Source: Hypholoma sublateritium FD-334 SS-4
Lineage: Eukaryota; Basidiomycota; Agaricomycetes; Agaricales; Strophariaceae
Reading direction: 5' to 3'
Assembly (NCBI GenBank): GCA_000827495.1
Contig: KN817573.1
Span: 62,001-126,000 of the forward strand
DNA length: 64,000 nt
In this document: piece by piece, positions 1-11,549 of the stretch
Layout: each line of letters begins with the position of its first letter
Position numbering within the stretch: position 1 is the first letter of the stretch
Made by a program: the position numbers and the translations under genes
The notes under the pieces: generated by a model
Seen by the model: the letters and a program-made list of their open reading frames with translations, nothing else
The model's database searches: none
Told to the model about the DNA's origin: nothing

Positions 1-385
1 TTCTCGTCGGCATAGCCACTGGAAGCAGCCGAGGCCTGCTTCACCTGCGTTTGAGTGTGTTGGCAGATGATTCGGTGCGAGGGCCAATGGACCTTTTGGC
101 AGTCTTGTGACTGAAAACATAGAGTCAGAAAGAGGAGTACGCAATCTAGAGGAAATAACGACATACGCAATACTGAGTGGTCATCTGAAGATCAACGAGC
201 GGTAAGAACACTATTTGATAGAGATGTAAAAGCAGACGTACGCATCCACCACAGAGTCTGAACTTCACGGCCGGTGTCTCGACCGTTCCACATTGATCAC
301 AGATACGGTAACCGCGTTGGCGTTGGGGGTGGAGAGGAGCCGTGTTGTAGTTGGCGGCGGCGGGCTGGGAGTAGTAGGTGGCCAT
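1..385 (-). CDS. MYND-type zinc finger protein, 5' part only
   Basis: The start codon is at 383-385 on the minus strand and the gene continues past the left edge. Three exons can be joined in frame: 242-385, an 18-nt micro-exon at 167-184, and from 110 leftward. Introns are GT-AG. The joined product carries the MYND cysteine/histidine pattern: CDQC, then LCGGC, then QYC-SQDC, then QKVHWPSHRIIC. MYND fingers bind zinc and normally act as protein-protein interaction modules in regulators and SET/MYND proteins. The finger lies within the first 75 or so residues, preceded by a short Tyr/Ala/Pro/Asn-rich leader. What follows the finger lies outside the window, so the protein class cannot be named. 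A TATA-like element lies about 85 nt upstream. Confidence 0.8.
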
Positions 386-469
386 TGTTGATCGGGATGG
401 GATCGGCAGTAGAACAAATCCAGGCGAAGGAGTGCTCGAGTCAGACGAAGAATGGCATGGGATGAGATG

Positions 470-476
470 TTATATA
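470..476 (-). promoter_or_regulatory. TATA box of the MYND gene
   Basis: TATATAA on the minus strand, 85-91 nt upstream of the MYND start codon at 385. Spacing fits a fungal core promoter with a short 5' UTR. Sequence match only. Confidence 0.4.
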
Positions 477-3400
477 GGAGTCAGGTGTACGGGAGTGTGA
501 ATTAAGGAAAAGCGGAATATTGGCTGGAACGGCTAACGGTGCATGGTCAGATCTGGGGGGAGATCTAGAAGGGGCGTTGATCGAATCTGGTGCATTGAAG
601 GGATATGAGTCGAGAACAAAAAAGAAAGAACTTCTTGAGAGCCGTAGCGGGAAATCCCCACCGAATATGAATACAGTTTGGGACAGAATGTCATTTTGCG
701 TTGAAGTTTCTTTTTGTTTCGTGACGGTGCACACGGGACAAAGGAAAACTGCAGCGCGGTCGGAAGTTGATTCGTTGTTGTTCTTGCCTGCACAGCTTTT
801 TGTTGTTTTTTGTCATCGAAATCCTTTTTGTTGTTGCGGAATCCGAAAGGGTATTGATGGCGTTAGGCACCCACGCCCTGCCTGCAGGAATCGATCTTCT
901 TACTCAATACGTGAATCCCAATTGTCCCGACAGTCCCACCTCCGTCATGTGGGTACCTGGAACAAAAAACTCAGGCCGTGCGACAACTAGGTCTACCTTC
1001 CTTTTTGGGACTGGAAGACAATTGAGCTCCCCTCACTTTCGCTAAAATGAATACAGTAGAGCTATATCGATTATATCGAAGCCATGATATAGACAAAAGA
1101 CTCAGACGAGCTCAGTCAATGAAGACAAATATCAAGGATGTGTAATTTCATTTCCAAAACCAGTACTCTCAAGGACGTCATTGGCTGAGTACTTGGTTCA
1201 GGCATTTCCCTTCAACATCGGGAAACAATTTCAACTTTCAAAAAGTGTCTTACTTTCAGGATGTCTGTAGAAGAGAATGCGCATAATCAGGACTACTACG
1301 ACTGCCTAGCAACATAAAAGCGAGCCCCAGTTTGGGAACTTGACAATGCCTATAGATGAACAAGGCTAAAAAAGGACGCTTGCCTCTTCGAGCGCTTAAC
1401 GCCGTTCAATAACCTGCTTTCGATTTGTCCGCTGCCTGCCTCGTGAAGCCCGAAGGGTGGCCACTGTAGGTTAATATCCAGACAACCTGATAGAGCATTA
1501 AAAGAGGTCCAGGATCCAGTACTTTCAATCTATCACCTCAGATGTGTCCATCACAAATTAAATTTATCGTTCTGGCCGCGGTGGGTGCATCGCGGATCAG
1601 AGCTCGATGATACAACTTAACATCTTACCGGTTCCAACAACAATTTAAGGTCAAAAATCTGTAAGAATAATGAAAGACATCTATATTTCTGAGATGGTTT
1701 ACACCTGGCCCAACACTTCTCTAAAGAAACCGGCTAACACGGAACGTGATCACCATAGTTCTGCACACCTCGAACCGGCGTTCATGTACCCAAGCGCTTC
1801 CCAGTGATTTTTCCTGAATCAATACTTCAATCTGTCAGGTTTTTTGAACAGATATGAGTCGAAACCTCCTATAAATATACATAAAGAGCTACACGGCTAC
1901 CAAAAAGACCCATCTCCCAAACGCCTATCACATTCCAATTGACGAAGGCCATTCTATCTACACTGCGGCCAGACTTGCGTGAGATCAAATACAAAGCCAT
2001 GGAACTCGTGTTTCCGAAATCGCAAGAATTTGTATACCTCCAAGAATATACCTCGCCCACAGCTGAGCCACGCCTGCGGCCTGCGATGTAAGCGGAACCC
2101 CCTTGTTATCACTGGTAGTGTTGATGTGTACGAACCGCGACTAGCAGCGGGTTGCACACCCCCTGTTCCAGGATAGATTGAAACCTACATGGAGAGAGAT
2201 TTTTACCATTCTTCGCTGTCGCTCTAGATTCGCTCACGCATGCTGTGGCGCCTTCCTACTTCGTCCTGACGGTTTGCTGGCCAGCAAGCCAGTTGCCAAA
2301 AACAAGGCACGGTCAGTAAGATTCTGGCGTTCGGCTGGATATCTTGAGACACGAGCTCAGATTGAATCCTGGAATCCTAGTGTTCAACGCGGAGCGCTGG
2401 GTTCTGATTTGGCATATTTTCGCGCCGGGTATGTTCAACATATTAGATATATTATATTCAAATCTGGTCGCCTAGCTGAATATTGGATAGGGATTAAACG
2501 GTAGAGATCCTCTTCTTAACGGACCCACAATCGCCTTATAAAATGATCGGTTAGAGAAGCGGTCGACAGGCTGCGCCAGTGCGCATAATATCGGGGACCT
2601 GGAACGCATTTACCTACGAAATTATCCACGGAGATATGAAACTCGTAAAAATATATATCTGGACCTAATACGACTCGGAGAGCTCGGTGATACAGGATCC
2701 ACAACTTTTACATGCATGCATGAGCATCCATACATGACAGTACTCCCGCCAGATACTTAGCCCTTGTTCGCGATATGGGAATAGCCGAATGTGGATACCA
2801 CAAGCGGAATTGCCAAAGCGATCAAAGGTTCGAGCCACCATTTGCCTGGGACTCGAGAAAAAGGTAGCATACAAGACTAGTAGTCGCTGGATTCCCTGAG
2901 GACCGGTTCCATAGCAATTCCCTCCCTTATCCACAAAAAACTAGCTCTGAGCTTGCTGAAGTCCGCTGCTGGTGTCCAATTTGAGTTTGGCCGGCAGCGG
3001 CCGGCAGCTCGCGGCGCACCAATTTACCGTATGATATCTCCGGCTACTACGTATCACATATTTACTTTTGCCCTTTCACACACAGATCACATAGTGTAGG
3101 TCCTGGGGGTGATCCGCACAAAACTGCTATTTCACAATTTCACAATTCACATCACCCGCAAATGACAGGGCAGTCAATCCCAGTTCGGCTGCGGTGAGTG
3201 GTGTCCAAGAAAGCGATTCATTCGGCATATTTCCTACCGCGAATAAGCATGATTCAGACTGAGACAGGGTTGCGTGAACCTGATCGCCACGTTTTTAGGC
3301 TCTAAGTACCCGTCGTTGTAGAAGAGCGAGCCCTTGTGCTTTTTCGAGCGGCCAGAGTTAGTGAAACAGATGGACTCCCCTCTTTGTCAGAGGAACAGGA

Positions 3401-3717
3401 TAGAAACGACCACAATTTAAAGAATGTAATCTTTTCATTGGTGCGGTGTGTTCGCTTGTAACGCTGTCCGTATGATTTTTAGAAGACAGCCTTGAGCAAG
3501 AAAACGAATCACCCACAGCTGCACAGCATGGTGAGATCTCAAGTGGCTGCCGTCACGGTTGTGTACAAATCTAATTCGATGTATACTGAGGCAGCGTACA
3601 TGATGTCAGAACACTTCATGTCAAGGGAATTGAGGTTAGTAAATACAACCGAAGTATATATAAGATAATTGGGTAATCGACGCGGTAAAATCCATCGTCA
3701 TTTGCGTTCAGTACGCT
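477..3717. other. Intergenic, no supported gene
   Basis: Several short open frames exist on both strands (for example 520-990 plus and 2178-2504 plus), but none shows a recognised motif or splice-linked continuation. A short run of near-repeats of ATTTCACAA lies near 3130-3150. Nothing else is supported. Confidence 0.5.
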
Positions 3718-5232
3718 TTACATTAGCGCCTCCTTCGTATTATCCCGCACACTTTTGAGGAACTGAATGATGTCGGTACCACCCGTCCCCTTCAGCGTCG
3801 AATCGCGCATGCCCTTGTCGTGAGGTATGTCTGAGCTGGCCGCAGAGCGGTCTACGACAGCTTCGTCCGTAGTAGGCGACGCAAGAGCTCCCCGGCTACG
3901 ACGGGCAGGAATCACTACGTAGAGGGTTACGACTATCATATGCGCGTCGCGGAACTGCTTGAGGGCCATCACAGCGGCGTTATACGCGTCAAGAAGGGCG
4001 ACACCTGCTGCTGTGTTGGTATCGGAGGACGATGCAGAGAGCACGATATCCCGCAGGGGGCGCGGGTTGTTGGAGAGGTGGCTGAGGAATGCGCGGTGGT
4101 GGCGCGGCATGTACAGCTGCATGCGCTTCATAAGCGCAGATGCCCGGGTAGTCGAGTCGGCGTTCCCCTCTGCGGTCCCCTTGCTACTTTTCCCATAATT
4201 ATCGATGCCGAGGAAGTTGTCAAGTGAGTGAATGAGAGCACTTTGCCCCGCGCTCGGTCCGGAGAGCTCCGTCGGGTAGACCAAGCTGGAATCCTGTTCG
4301 ATGCCCTCGAATATCCATTTCCTCCCGCCCTGCGAATCCTCTCCGCGGAGCCACGGACGAATGGTGTTGTAAAATATATCTGGGCGACAGCCGTTCTTGA
4401 CATCCAGCAACATGACACGGAGACGGTCGATGACATCGACGAGCTGACGCAGGTATTCGGTGATTCGTCGGATGGCTATATCATCACCGACGAAGGCTTC
4501 GTCCATAGTAGAGCGCATGAGTTCCAATGCATCGACTCCGGCAAGTTCCAGTCGCGCCGAGGTGAGATAGAATTCGATTTCGTCATTTGTTGAGGTGAAC
4601 GTAGTTTGGCAGCGGATGGTGGGGACCGTCGGAAGATCGTCGGTGTTTTCGTCCAAATGCCAATTGTAGAGCACATCATCCGAATAAGTCAAAACGGGTG
4701 GAAGCTGAAGCTGCGCCGACACTTGCAGAAGGGGTAGGGTAATAGGTGGGGGTATACGGATGGGTGCACTCGGGGGAAGAGAATGGACATAGAAATGCAT
4801 GATCCACGCCAGGACAAGATGCGCGCGACGTAGGGTGGTCTCAGAGGTATTCATCCCCTCAATTGATATTACAGGGAGCTAATAGAACGTTGTCCGGTTT
4901 AGATCGCAGATCATTTTTGTGTAACATGGTATACGAACGTTTTGAACCCGTCCCCTCCAGCTCTCTGAGTCGTCCTTCGCAGACTGCAGGAGATTTGGGC
5001 TATCTCCTAGCTGCAATTTTTGGGAAATAGCGGCATCAAGGACAACCTCCCACGACTCCCATTCGCCAGGAAGGCGTCGCAGCGGTGTTTGAGGCGGAAT
5101 AAACCCCGTCCGCGTGTCGACATCGAAATCATGGGCGGCAAGGGTAGTGGTATCGACGACACCTTGGGATGGTCCAACGTGAATATCAGGACGAGTGAGA
5201 GACAAGAAATGGTCCGATCCCAAGTGTGCCAT
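3718..5232 (-). CDS. Indoleamine 2,3-dioxygenase family protein (IDO paralogue A)
   Basis: A haem dioxygenase expected to oxidise L-tryptophan to N-formylkynurenine, the first step of the kynurenine route to NAD and of tryptophan catabolism. Two exons, 4939-5232 and 3718-4878, with a 60-nt intron, join in frame to 484 aa. The family signature is clear: LRRAHLVLAW near residue 110, YNW, LSGPSAGQSALIHSLD, the helix MQLYMPRHHRAFLSHL, and FRDAHMIVVTLYV, whose His is the expected proximal haem ligand. GTGGTD follows near the C-terminus. A Ser/Ala/Asp-rich loop before GTGGTD and a Gly/Ser/Thr-rich insert before the MPRHH helix are longer than in paralogue B. It is divergently transcribed from paralogue B, with starts 714 nt apart. 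IDO is cytosolic. Which paralogue has high tryptophan affinity cannot be read from the sequence. Confidence 0.9.
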
Positions 5233-5946
5233 GGTCAGAGAGGAAAGTACGTCGAGGAAAGGGGAGAGTTAGTTTGTGATTAATCATCTCAGCTATTTTA
5301 TGAAAAACATAACGATGGTGTCATCATCTTAATCTGACTCGTCTACGTTATCAGATTACGTACAAATTAATTCCCAAATGATCCGCAACAAATCCGTAAT
5401 GTCGGCCTGCCGCCTCCTGTGGCTGCCCAAGCCCTTCAGGGCTTGCTTCAGGCGACCTACCTAACCGAGGAGGAGACAAGTGCAGGTTGTTCATGTTAAG
5501 GCCGATTTCCACCCAAGTCCACCCCCATGTAAATATGGCCCTATTGACTGACTTTTTTCTTCCAATTAAACTCCGAGCGATCGGAAGTAGCAGTCATTTT
5601 TCGAGGAAATTGGTCAGTCGGTGCGCAGAGAAAATGTTCGGCAATCCTTATCTTTCATGATATTCAACAGTTTCAACCCCATGCATACGATGACGAGCGT
5701 CGGCAGACCTAGCCAGACCGACGCGGGTGTGTTTGGGGCGCGTACGGGTAAGACCCGACAAAAGATATCGCTGCAGTAAACATTTGAACCCCAGATCATG
5801 AAGCCTCTCTTTCTTCACATTCTATTCCCTTGCGTCGAAATACTCGGCACCATCAATTCGCTATATAAGCCTTGAGCTTGAATTTAATATTTAGTATCGC
5901 CCGATTGTATGCCGATTATATCTTGGCTTTGACTCTCATAGACGCT
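5233..5946. promoter_or_regulatory. Shared bidirectional promoter region of the IDO pair
   Basis: 714 nt lie between the start codons of the two divergent IDO genes. A TATATAAG element sits at 5862-5869, facing the plus-strand gene. For the minus gene only a weak TAAAATAG-like element is visible near 5300. No repeated operator was recognised. Co-regulation is inferred from arrangement alone. Confidence 0.4.
5862..5869 (+). promoter_or_regulatory. TATA box of IDO paralogue B
   Basis: TATATAAG, 78-85 nt upstream of the ATG at 5947. Its position makes the alternative upstream ATG at 5872 an unlikely translation start, because that ATG would fall before or at the expected transcription start. 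Confidence 0.5.
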
Positions 5947-7337
5947 ATGGACAGTTCCCTACAGCACATCAAATCCTCGATTCAAGGCGGCCATGTCTTC
6001 GATGTCGACGGGCGTTCGGGATTCATGGCGCCTGAGCCGCCAATCGCTCGCTTGCCAGAACGCTGGAGCGCTTGGGAAATGGTCCTCGAATGCGCCATCG
6101 CCGCCAAGCTGCAAACAGCAGACAAAGTAGGGTTGACACCGTTAGAAGCTTCGACGTCGAGCGAGTGGCGAGCGTGCATACGTGAGGTACGCTGTTCTTC
6201 ATGTTCCCGTATCCTGTGGGGCAATGCATCTTATCAGTGACTGGACGATAGATGCCAGCGTTGTCCATCGTTGAACTGGAAACCTCTCCTGTCCTTCTCC
6301 GACGCGCCCATCTCGTCCTCGCGTACATTTTGCATTTCTATATCCAGAGCCTGCCCCTCGAAGAGCCAGTATCGATACCCGCGTCAATATCCCTTCCCAT
6401 TCTCAGCCTTTCGAAGACCCTCGATCTCCCGCCAGTCCTGACATTCTCCGACACAGTACTGTATAACTGGGATCACAAGACAGCCCCGGCATCGACCGAT
6501 CAGATACCCGACATAGCCAATATCCGCTCCCAGACGTTGTTCACCGGGCTCAAAGACGAAGAGGAGTTCTACCTCTGTTCTGCGCGTATAGAGCTTCGCG
6601 GTGTAGAGGTCCTAGAGCTCATGCGTATGACGATGGATGAAATCTTCGTAGGCGACGCGATTGCTGCGCGACGAATTAGAGAATATCTGGTCACCATCGC
6701 CAGCGTCGTAGAAGAGCTCAAGGCCCTACTCCTCGACGTGAAGAAAGGCTGCGACCCAGATGTGTACTACAACCAGGTCCGACCATGGTTCCGCGGGGAA
6801 GACTCGGACGAAAACGGGAGGAAGTGGACGTTCGAAGGCATAGAAGATCACCCAGAGCTTCGTGTGCCCAAAGAGCTGTCAGGCCCCAGCGCAGGACAAA
6901 GCTCTCTGGTCCACGTCCTCGACATCTTCCTTGGGGTGGATCACCAGCCAACGTCCCCTGGAAAGCGCTCATTCATGTCGCGGATGCAGTCATACATGCC
7001 GCGGAACCACCGACTCTTCCTAGACCACCTCAAAGCGAGCCCACGTCCTCTACGGACGTTCGTCACGGACACCGGTGACGAAGAATTGTTGTCTGCATAT
7101 AATGCCGCGATCAAGGCTCTGAAGACATTCCGCGATGCGCATATGATCATCGTCACGCTGTATATCCTGGGCCCCGCTCGAAGAGCCAAAGACGCTGCCT
7201 CAAAGAATGACTCTATCCAGGATGATGGGGCCGCGAGTAAGGACGCGTTAAAAGGAACGGGAGGGACGGATCTGGTTAAGTTCCTCAAGGACACTCGAAC
7301 ACGGACAATTGAAACACTTATCGTAGATGCGAAGTAA
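5947..7337 (+). CDS. Indoleamine 2,3-dioxygenase family protein (IDO paralogue B)
   Basis: A second tryptophan-cleaving haem dioxygenase, paralogous to the minus-strand copy. Exon 5947-6186 joins exon 6252-7337 in frame across a 65-nt GT-AG intron at the same place in the protein as in copy A, giving 441 aa. Motifs in order: FDVDGRSGF and RLPERW near the N-terminus, LRRAHLVLAYILHFY, LYNW, PWFRGED, ELSGPSAGQSSLVHVLD, MQSYMPRNHRLFLDHL, FRDAHMIIVTLYI with the predicted haem-ligand His, and GTGGTDLVKFL. The start at 5947 was chosen because the TATA box lies just upstream of an earlier in-frame ATG at 5872. The N-terminus is shorter than in copy A, so an unrecognised upstream exon is possible. Enzyme identity is firm at family level; substrate preference is inference. 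Confidence 0.9.
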
Positions 7338-7918
7338 ATCTGACCCCCATACCCTCCATTCGTAATTTTATGCGTGTAGATTACCCATCCCTAGAGTTTA
7401 GAGTTCAATATCTGATTTAAGGCTCGCGCCGAGCATATGCGACTAATGTTAGCAAGACTGAAAAGTGTGGCTTCAGTATACTTCGAGTTGCCTGAGATTC
7501 CCGGACTGACAGTGGGAGCGGCCATTTGGATCGTATATGTTCGCGCCAGAGGGGTTGATGTAGCCGGTGAGCTTAAAGTGCGTTGATAGCCTCCATCGAA
7601 CTTGAATTAGTCTTCGAGAGTTCACCGCAACTACATATATATATGTAGAAGACAATGGTGTTGAGTGTTGAACGTTGAACGTTGAAACGTCGACGTCTTG
7701 AACAGATTCGCATGGTTTTCACGTGGTCCGGCTAATGCCGTCGGTCCCGGAATCAGTCCACATCAAGCCTGCATCAAGCCCTCGGCCTCAAGCATTCAAG
7801 CTTTAAGTGCTGAAGTCAAAAAACCACTGAGAATACAGAGTTGTAAAACAAAGATATGGAAATGAATTTCCCTCCAAATAAATGCACTGTTTTGGCTGCA
7901 AAGCGGGCGCTTAAGTAT
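7338..7918. other. Intergenic between IDO-B and tRNA-Leu
   Basis: Presumed 3' UTR of the IDO gene followed by low-complexity sequence, including short GTTGAACGTTGAA-like direct repeats near 7660-7690. No gene is seen. Confidence 0.5.
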
Positions 7919-8028
7919 GGCAAGATGGCCGAGCGGTTAAGGCGTGTGACTCAAGCGTAATTGCTTCCTGTTCTCTACAGGTTTCTCATCACAGAAATGT
8001 GGCAGGGGTTCGAGTCCCCTTCTTGTCA
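7919..8028 (+). tRNA. tRNA-Leu (anticodon CAA) with intron
   Basis: The acceptor stem pairs 7919-7925 (GGCAAGA) with 8021-8027, with A at 8028 as discriminator. The D-arm is typical (GCCGAGCGGTTAAGGC). The anticodon stem TGTGA (7945-7949) pairs with TCACA (7989-7993). The anticodon is CAA at 7952-7954, decoding TTG. A 32-nt intron at 7956-7987 sits at the canonical position one base after the anticodon. A long variable arm, as in leucine tRNAs, precedes the T-arm AGGGGTTCGAGTCCCCT. A T4 run at 8034-8037 would serve as RNA polymerase III terminator. CCA is not encoded, as usual in eukaryotes. Confidence 0.95.
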
Positions 8029-8382
8029 ACTCCTTTTACACCTCAATGGCGAGGTTGGTATAATCTTTGGAACAATGATCCATTGGACCATCAGGATATC
8101 TTTTGCTAAAGCCTCCAGAGTCGAGAGTCGAGGGTGACCGGTGAAGCTTGAAACTGAAGCTTTGAAGCTTGAAAACTGGTAGTACGCACGTCGACGGTGG
8201 TACAAATCTCCCGACGTAGCAGTTACTTGGGACTCGACCTTCGGACAGGCTTAGTTGAACCTAACAAATTTTCAATTTCAATTATAAAGGGGGCGTACTA
8301 AGAAGAACAAATGAAATGCAGTATTTCACGTTCAAACTCGGCGGATTCAGAAATGCTCTAAATGGCACTATAGCTATACTAC
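8029..8382. other. Intergenic between tRNA-Leu and GST
   Basis: Contains short repeated GAAGCTT-type words near 8140-8175 and presumably the 3' UTR of the GST gene on the minus strand. No gene is seen. Confidence 0.4.
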
Positions 8383-9271
8383 TTAAGCAGTGCTATGAAC
8401 ACCTTCCTTAACCGATTGCCAAGAAGGCCGCGAGCTGATATCATTCCACCATCTAGGTGACCGCGAAGGTATTAGTAGAAGCAAAGACCCAGTGGAAAAA
8501 TGTCAGATTTGCATACCTAGAAACGTTGGGCCTTTTCTCGAACACGTCCGGCACAATTGTCACAAGCGAGGAGCCAAACGGAATGTGGAAAAGGTCAACA
8601 AGAGTAATTTCCTATAAAATAAAAAGTCAGGAATTGTCAGAAGAAAACGAACACCAACATGGTCGGCACGTACATCTCCGGCAATGTACTTTTGCTTGGA
8701 AAGAATGATTTCGTATGCATCCAACTTGGCAGATAGCTCGCTATAGATTTCATTGAATCGATCATAGTCAGGAGTGAGGCCCTCACGCCTGTAATTTTTC
8801 AATGAGAAAATTCTCCAGAATTTCGCGGACAGTTCTTACTTCTTGCCAATAACCTCCTTCACCGCTTGCGAGGCAAGAAAATCGAAATTCGCAAGCTCAC
8901 TGGAAGCCGCTTGCTCAAATATTGCTTTAGCCTTCAACTCAGTGGGAAGAAGCGGCGTTCCCTGGCTCGCATATTTCTCGGCGATATAACGCCCGATAGC
9001 ACGGCTTTCGTAGAGACGAAAGCCATCTGGTTCCTCCTGTAGTAGGATAAACAGAGTGAGCAAAATGCAAAGGAAATTTGTCGTTCGATCAACATACAAT
9101 AAGGGGTATCTGTCCGAAAGGGTGCTTCTTCAGATATTCCGGTGCTTTATGCTCCCTGTTGGGGACAAGAACAAACTCGAATGGGACTTTCTTCTCGATG
9201 AGAATGACAGCAGCGCGGCGGGTGGCACTAGAAAGCGGGCGGCCATACAGCTTCAAGTTGGTGAACGCCAT
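8383..9271 (-). CDS. Glutathione S-transferase (Phi-like)
   Basis: Cytosolic enzyme conjugating glutathione to electrophiles for detoxification. Five exons join in frame: 9098-9271, 8840-9036, 8674-8788, 8517-8611 and 8383-8452, giving 216 aa, the usual GST length. Introns are 51-64 nt; the last carries a TACTAAT-type branch point. The N-terminal thioredoxin fold shows LYGRPLSSATRRAAV with the likely catalytic Ser pair, then the cis-proline segment GQIPLI and the glutathione-binding FRLYESRAIGRYIA. The C-terminal helical domain contains the conserved N-capping segment IAGDEITLVDL and ends PNVSRWWNDISSRPSW. The ESRAI motif and the active-site layout resemble Phi-class and related fungal GSTs; the class is inferred. 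The core promoter carries a TATA-like element and an exact 17-bp duplication. Confidence 0.93.
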
Positions 9272-9282
9272 AAGAGAACTTG

Positions 9283-9316
9283 TGTACTGTTCAGCCAGGT
9301 GTACTGTTCAGCCAGG
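9283..9316. repeat. Exact tandem duplication (2 x 17 bp) in the GST leader
   Basis: The unit TGTACTGTTCAGCCAGG occurs twice in a row with no mismatch (9283-9299 and 9300-9316), between the TATA-like element and the GST start codon. It looks like a recent duplication. Confidence 0.85.
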
Positions 9317-9323
9317 ACAGTTG

Positions 9324-9331
9324 CTTATAAA
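9324..9331 (-). promoter_or_regulatory. TATA-like box of the GST gene
   Basis: TTTATAAG on the minus strand, 53-60 nt upstream of the GST start codon, just beyond the 17-bp duplication. Confidence 0.4.
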
Positions 9332-9798
9332 CCGACATTTCCAGAGATATTTATATGCTAAAAGTCGTGGTCGCCGGAGCTGCAAAAGCCGTGGACCGGA
9401 CGATGGTTAGGACATAGGACGGGAAGCTCAGAGCGCGTCTGGCCATGATGAGATTAGCAGCCTCTTATAAACACATGCCATATATGCCAGAGAGAAGACG
9501 TCAGGACTACGGAAAGTTGCGTTGTGCTGACATGAGCCTCCCCGTAATTTGAATTGCGATGACAGAAGATAAAATTTATGAATCAGCTCGCACTGTTTTG
9601 GTTAGTGAGCTGCGACAGATTAGTGATCTTTATATTATTTCTATGTGACGAACTATTAAAATGCTCAACAAGGTTGAAATATCACGGCCTAGATATTAAT
9701 GCCAACAACCTCACAGTGCTACCCCCGTAGGCGACAACTTGCGCTCCCTGGAAATTTGACGCGGATGAATAAAATATCACTAAGGTAAAATATATATC
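9332..9798. other. Intergenic between GST promoter and SLATT gene A
   Basis: AT-rich sequence with no open frame of note. It holds the upstream region of the GST gene and the presumed 3' UTR of the neighbouring minus-strand gene. Confidence 0.4.
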
Positions 9799-11549
9799 TC
9801 ACCCATTGGCATTTCCAAGGAGACTTTCGAAGCGCCCTCTAAACCTTTCGATATCGTCATCATATTTGGATGTCATGTCATCGCCATGATCCGTTTCGAA
9901 GTTTTTACACTCCCTGATAAATTGCTCCAGGTCTTTCACTCGGGTTATCGAAAGTTCTGGCTCGTTTGAGCCTCTGGCCCTCGCCAAATAGGAAGCTACC
10001 AGAGTAGCCAGTGCGCCTGCCATCTATGTGAGTATCCGAGTATTTTAGCAATAAACGCGGTGTTACGCACCGAGAATAGTCGTCGCTACAGCAGCCTAAA
10101 GAATCGATATCATTAGATGTGACTTGGTGCTGGGCAAAGTACCAACGCACGGATTTTCCTTGGGTTGCGACTGCTGACAATCCAGTCGTGAGCGATCCGA
10201 GGAGCACTTGCAATCCAATCGCGATATTCAAGGCATGACCAGTAAGCTTCGCCTTGGCTACATATTTGTCCCGTTCACGATTAGCGTCGGCGAGCGTTGC
10301 CGAGAGTCGTGCGCTGACGCTACCAATCATGTACTTCGAAACCAAGGTGAGTTGTAGTATATCCGGCACGTAACGTAATAGCTCACAGTCTGAGGGGGCT
10401 CCTTCTCATGCTGCACCGGGACGACATGATCAATTACCGAATGCGCTCTGGACATGTGAGGGTCGGCTGTCCTGTTTCTAGCTCCTCCGCGTACACCGTC
10501 AGCGGCATGGAATAGACGCCCGGGAATGGCCGGTAGATGATAGGAGGGGAAAGTGTCGTGCAGGTAATCTCCTGCAGCTTGACGGAGTCGCGCTCCGATG
10601 CCTTCATTTTGAGTTTGTCCGGCTTGCTCATTTCCCTGGTGAGTCCCGCCTGGGATGTGATCAATGAGATTTTCACGCTCGCGTGCTACAGCTTGACGGA
10701 AGCGAGAGCTGGGACCGTTGTTCGCATTGCCAGAACTTTGCGGATAAGCGCCGGGAATTCGCTCGACCAGGCGGTTGCGTTCTTCTTCCATGAATTGGCG
10801 CAGACGAGCACCTGCGGCTTCATCAGAAAGGACCTGACCTGGTGTGTCCCCCAATATCTGCCCAAAGAGGCGGCCACGCTCATCCTCCAGAGTCTGCCGT
10901 AATCGCGGGCCGTACCCTTCGTTGGTCGCGCCTGGGTGGCCTCCTGAGTCCGAGTTCAGTATTATGGACGTCAATGCGTTGAATGGATGCCTGGGGCCTG
11001 TGACGTACCGCCGGAATTCGTATGGAATCTGTCAGTGGCTGAGGCAGGAGACCCGGTTTGACTTCTAGTGCGAGGTAGATTTGAGTCGGCGTGGCGAAGG
11101 GGACTTCCGTTCGGAGAGCCTGCAAAAGGATCCCCGTGTTGATTTTGTGGGGAATGGTCCCCGCGAGGTCGAGCATCGTATTGGCCGCCCGGCGGTTCGT
11201 AGATGGCTAGTGTAGGAGGTGGCAAAGCATTCCCAGGCCCCATACCATGAGTGAGCGTATTTATCTGCGCCGGCTCTGGTCTCGCATTGGCGCTCGCTGG
11301 ATATCCTCCCATTCCTTGCTCTAGATTAGAGGGGGATACATAGGCTTCCTGCGTTCTTGGTTGCCGGTGGCCGCCTTGCCCCGCCTGCCAATCGCTAAGA
11401 GGAATGCTTCCGCCGGTCGTAGGGAGCAGGTCTCCTGAATCAGTACTGGGGCCTTGCGACAAAGTGGAAGTAGGAAGCAGGATTCCTGTACTGCTGGGAG
11501 CGAGCGGCGTGTTGGTCGACAAATTCGGTCCATGATTCTCGGCAGCCAT
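9799..11549 (-). CDS. SLATT-domain (fungal type) 2TM protein A
   Basis: Predicted membrane protein with a C-terminal SLATT-type two-helix domain, a family proposed to act as a pore-forming or membrane-perturbing effector in conflict systems. Exons 11009-11549, 10387-10943, 10151-10333, 10071-10095 (25 nt) and 9799-10016 join in frame to 507 aa. Residues 1-180 are disordered (Pro/Ser/Gly-rich). Residues about 190-330 hold four degenerate repeats around RLRQ followed by ER and L, suggesting amphipathic helices. The domain follows: a charged helix RLSATLADANRERDKY, TM1 around ALNIAIGLQVLLGSLTTGL, TM2 around AVATTILGALATLVASYL, then RARGSNEPELSITRVKDLE and a C-terminal helix. Two paralogues lie directly upstream on the same strand. 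Function in fungi is unknown; the family name is from memory of the motif. Confidence 0.8.

Noticed and set aside
520..1045. Two plus-strand frames near the MYND gene
   Set aside because: They overlap the MYND promoter region, have no motif and change frame with no splice sites that help.
5872..5946. Upstream ATG giving 25 more residues on IDO-B
   Set aside because: It lies three nt after the TATA element, before any likely transcription start, and the added residues do not resemble the N-terminus of IDO-A.
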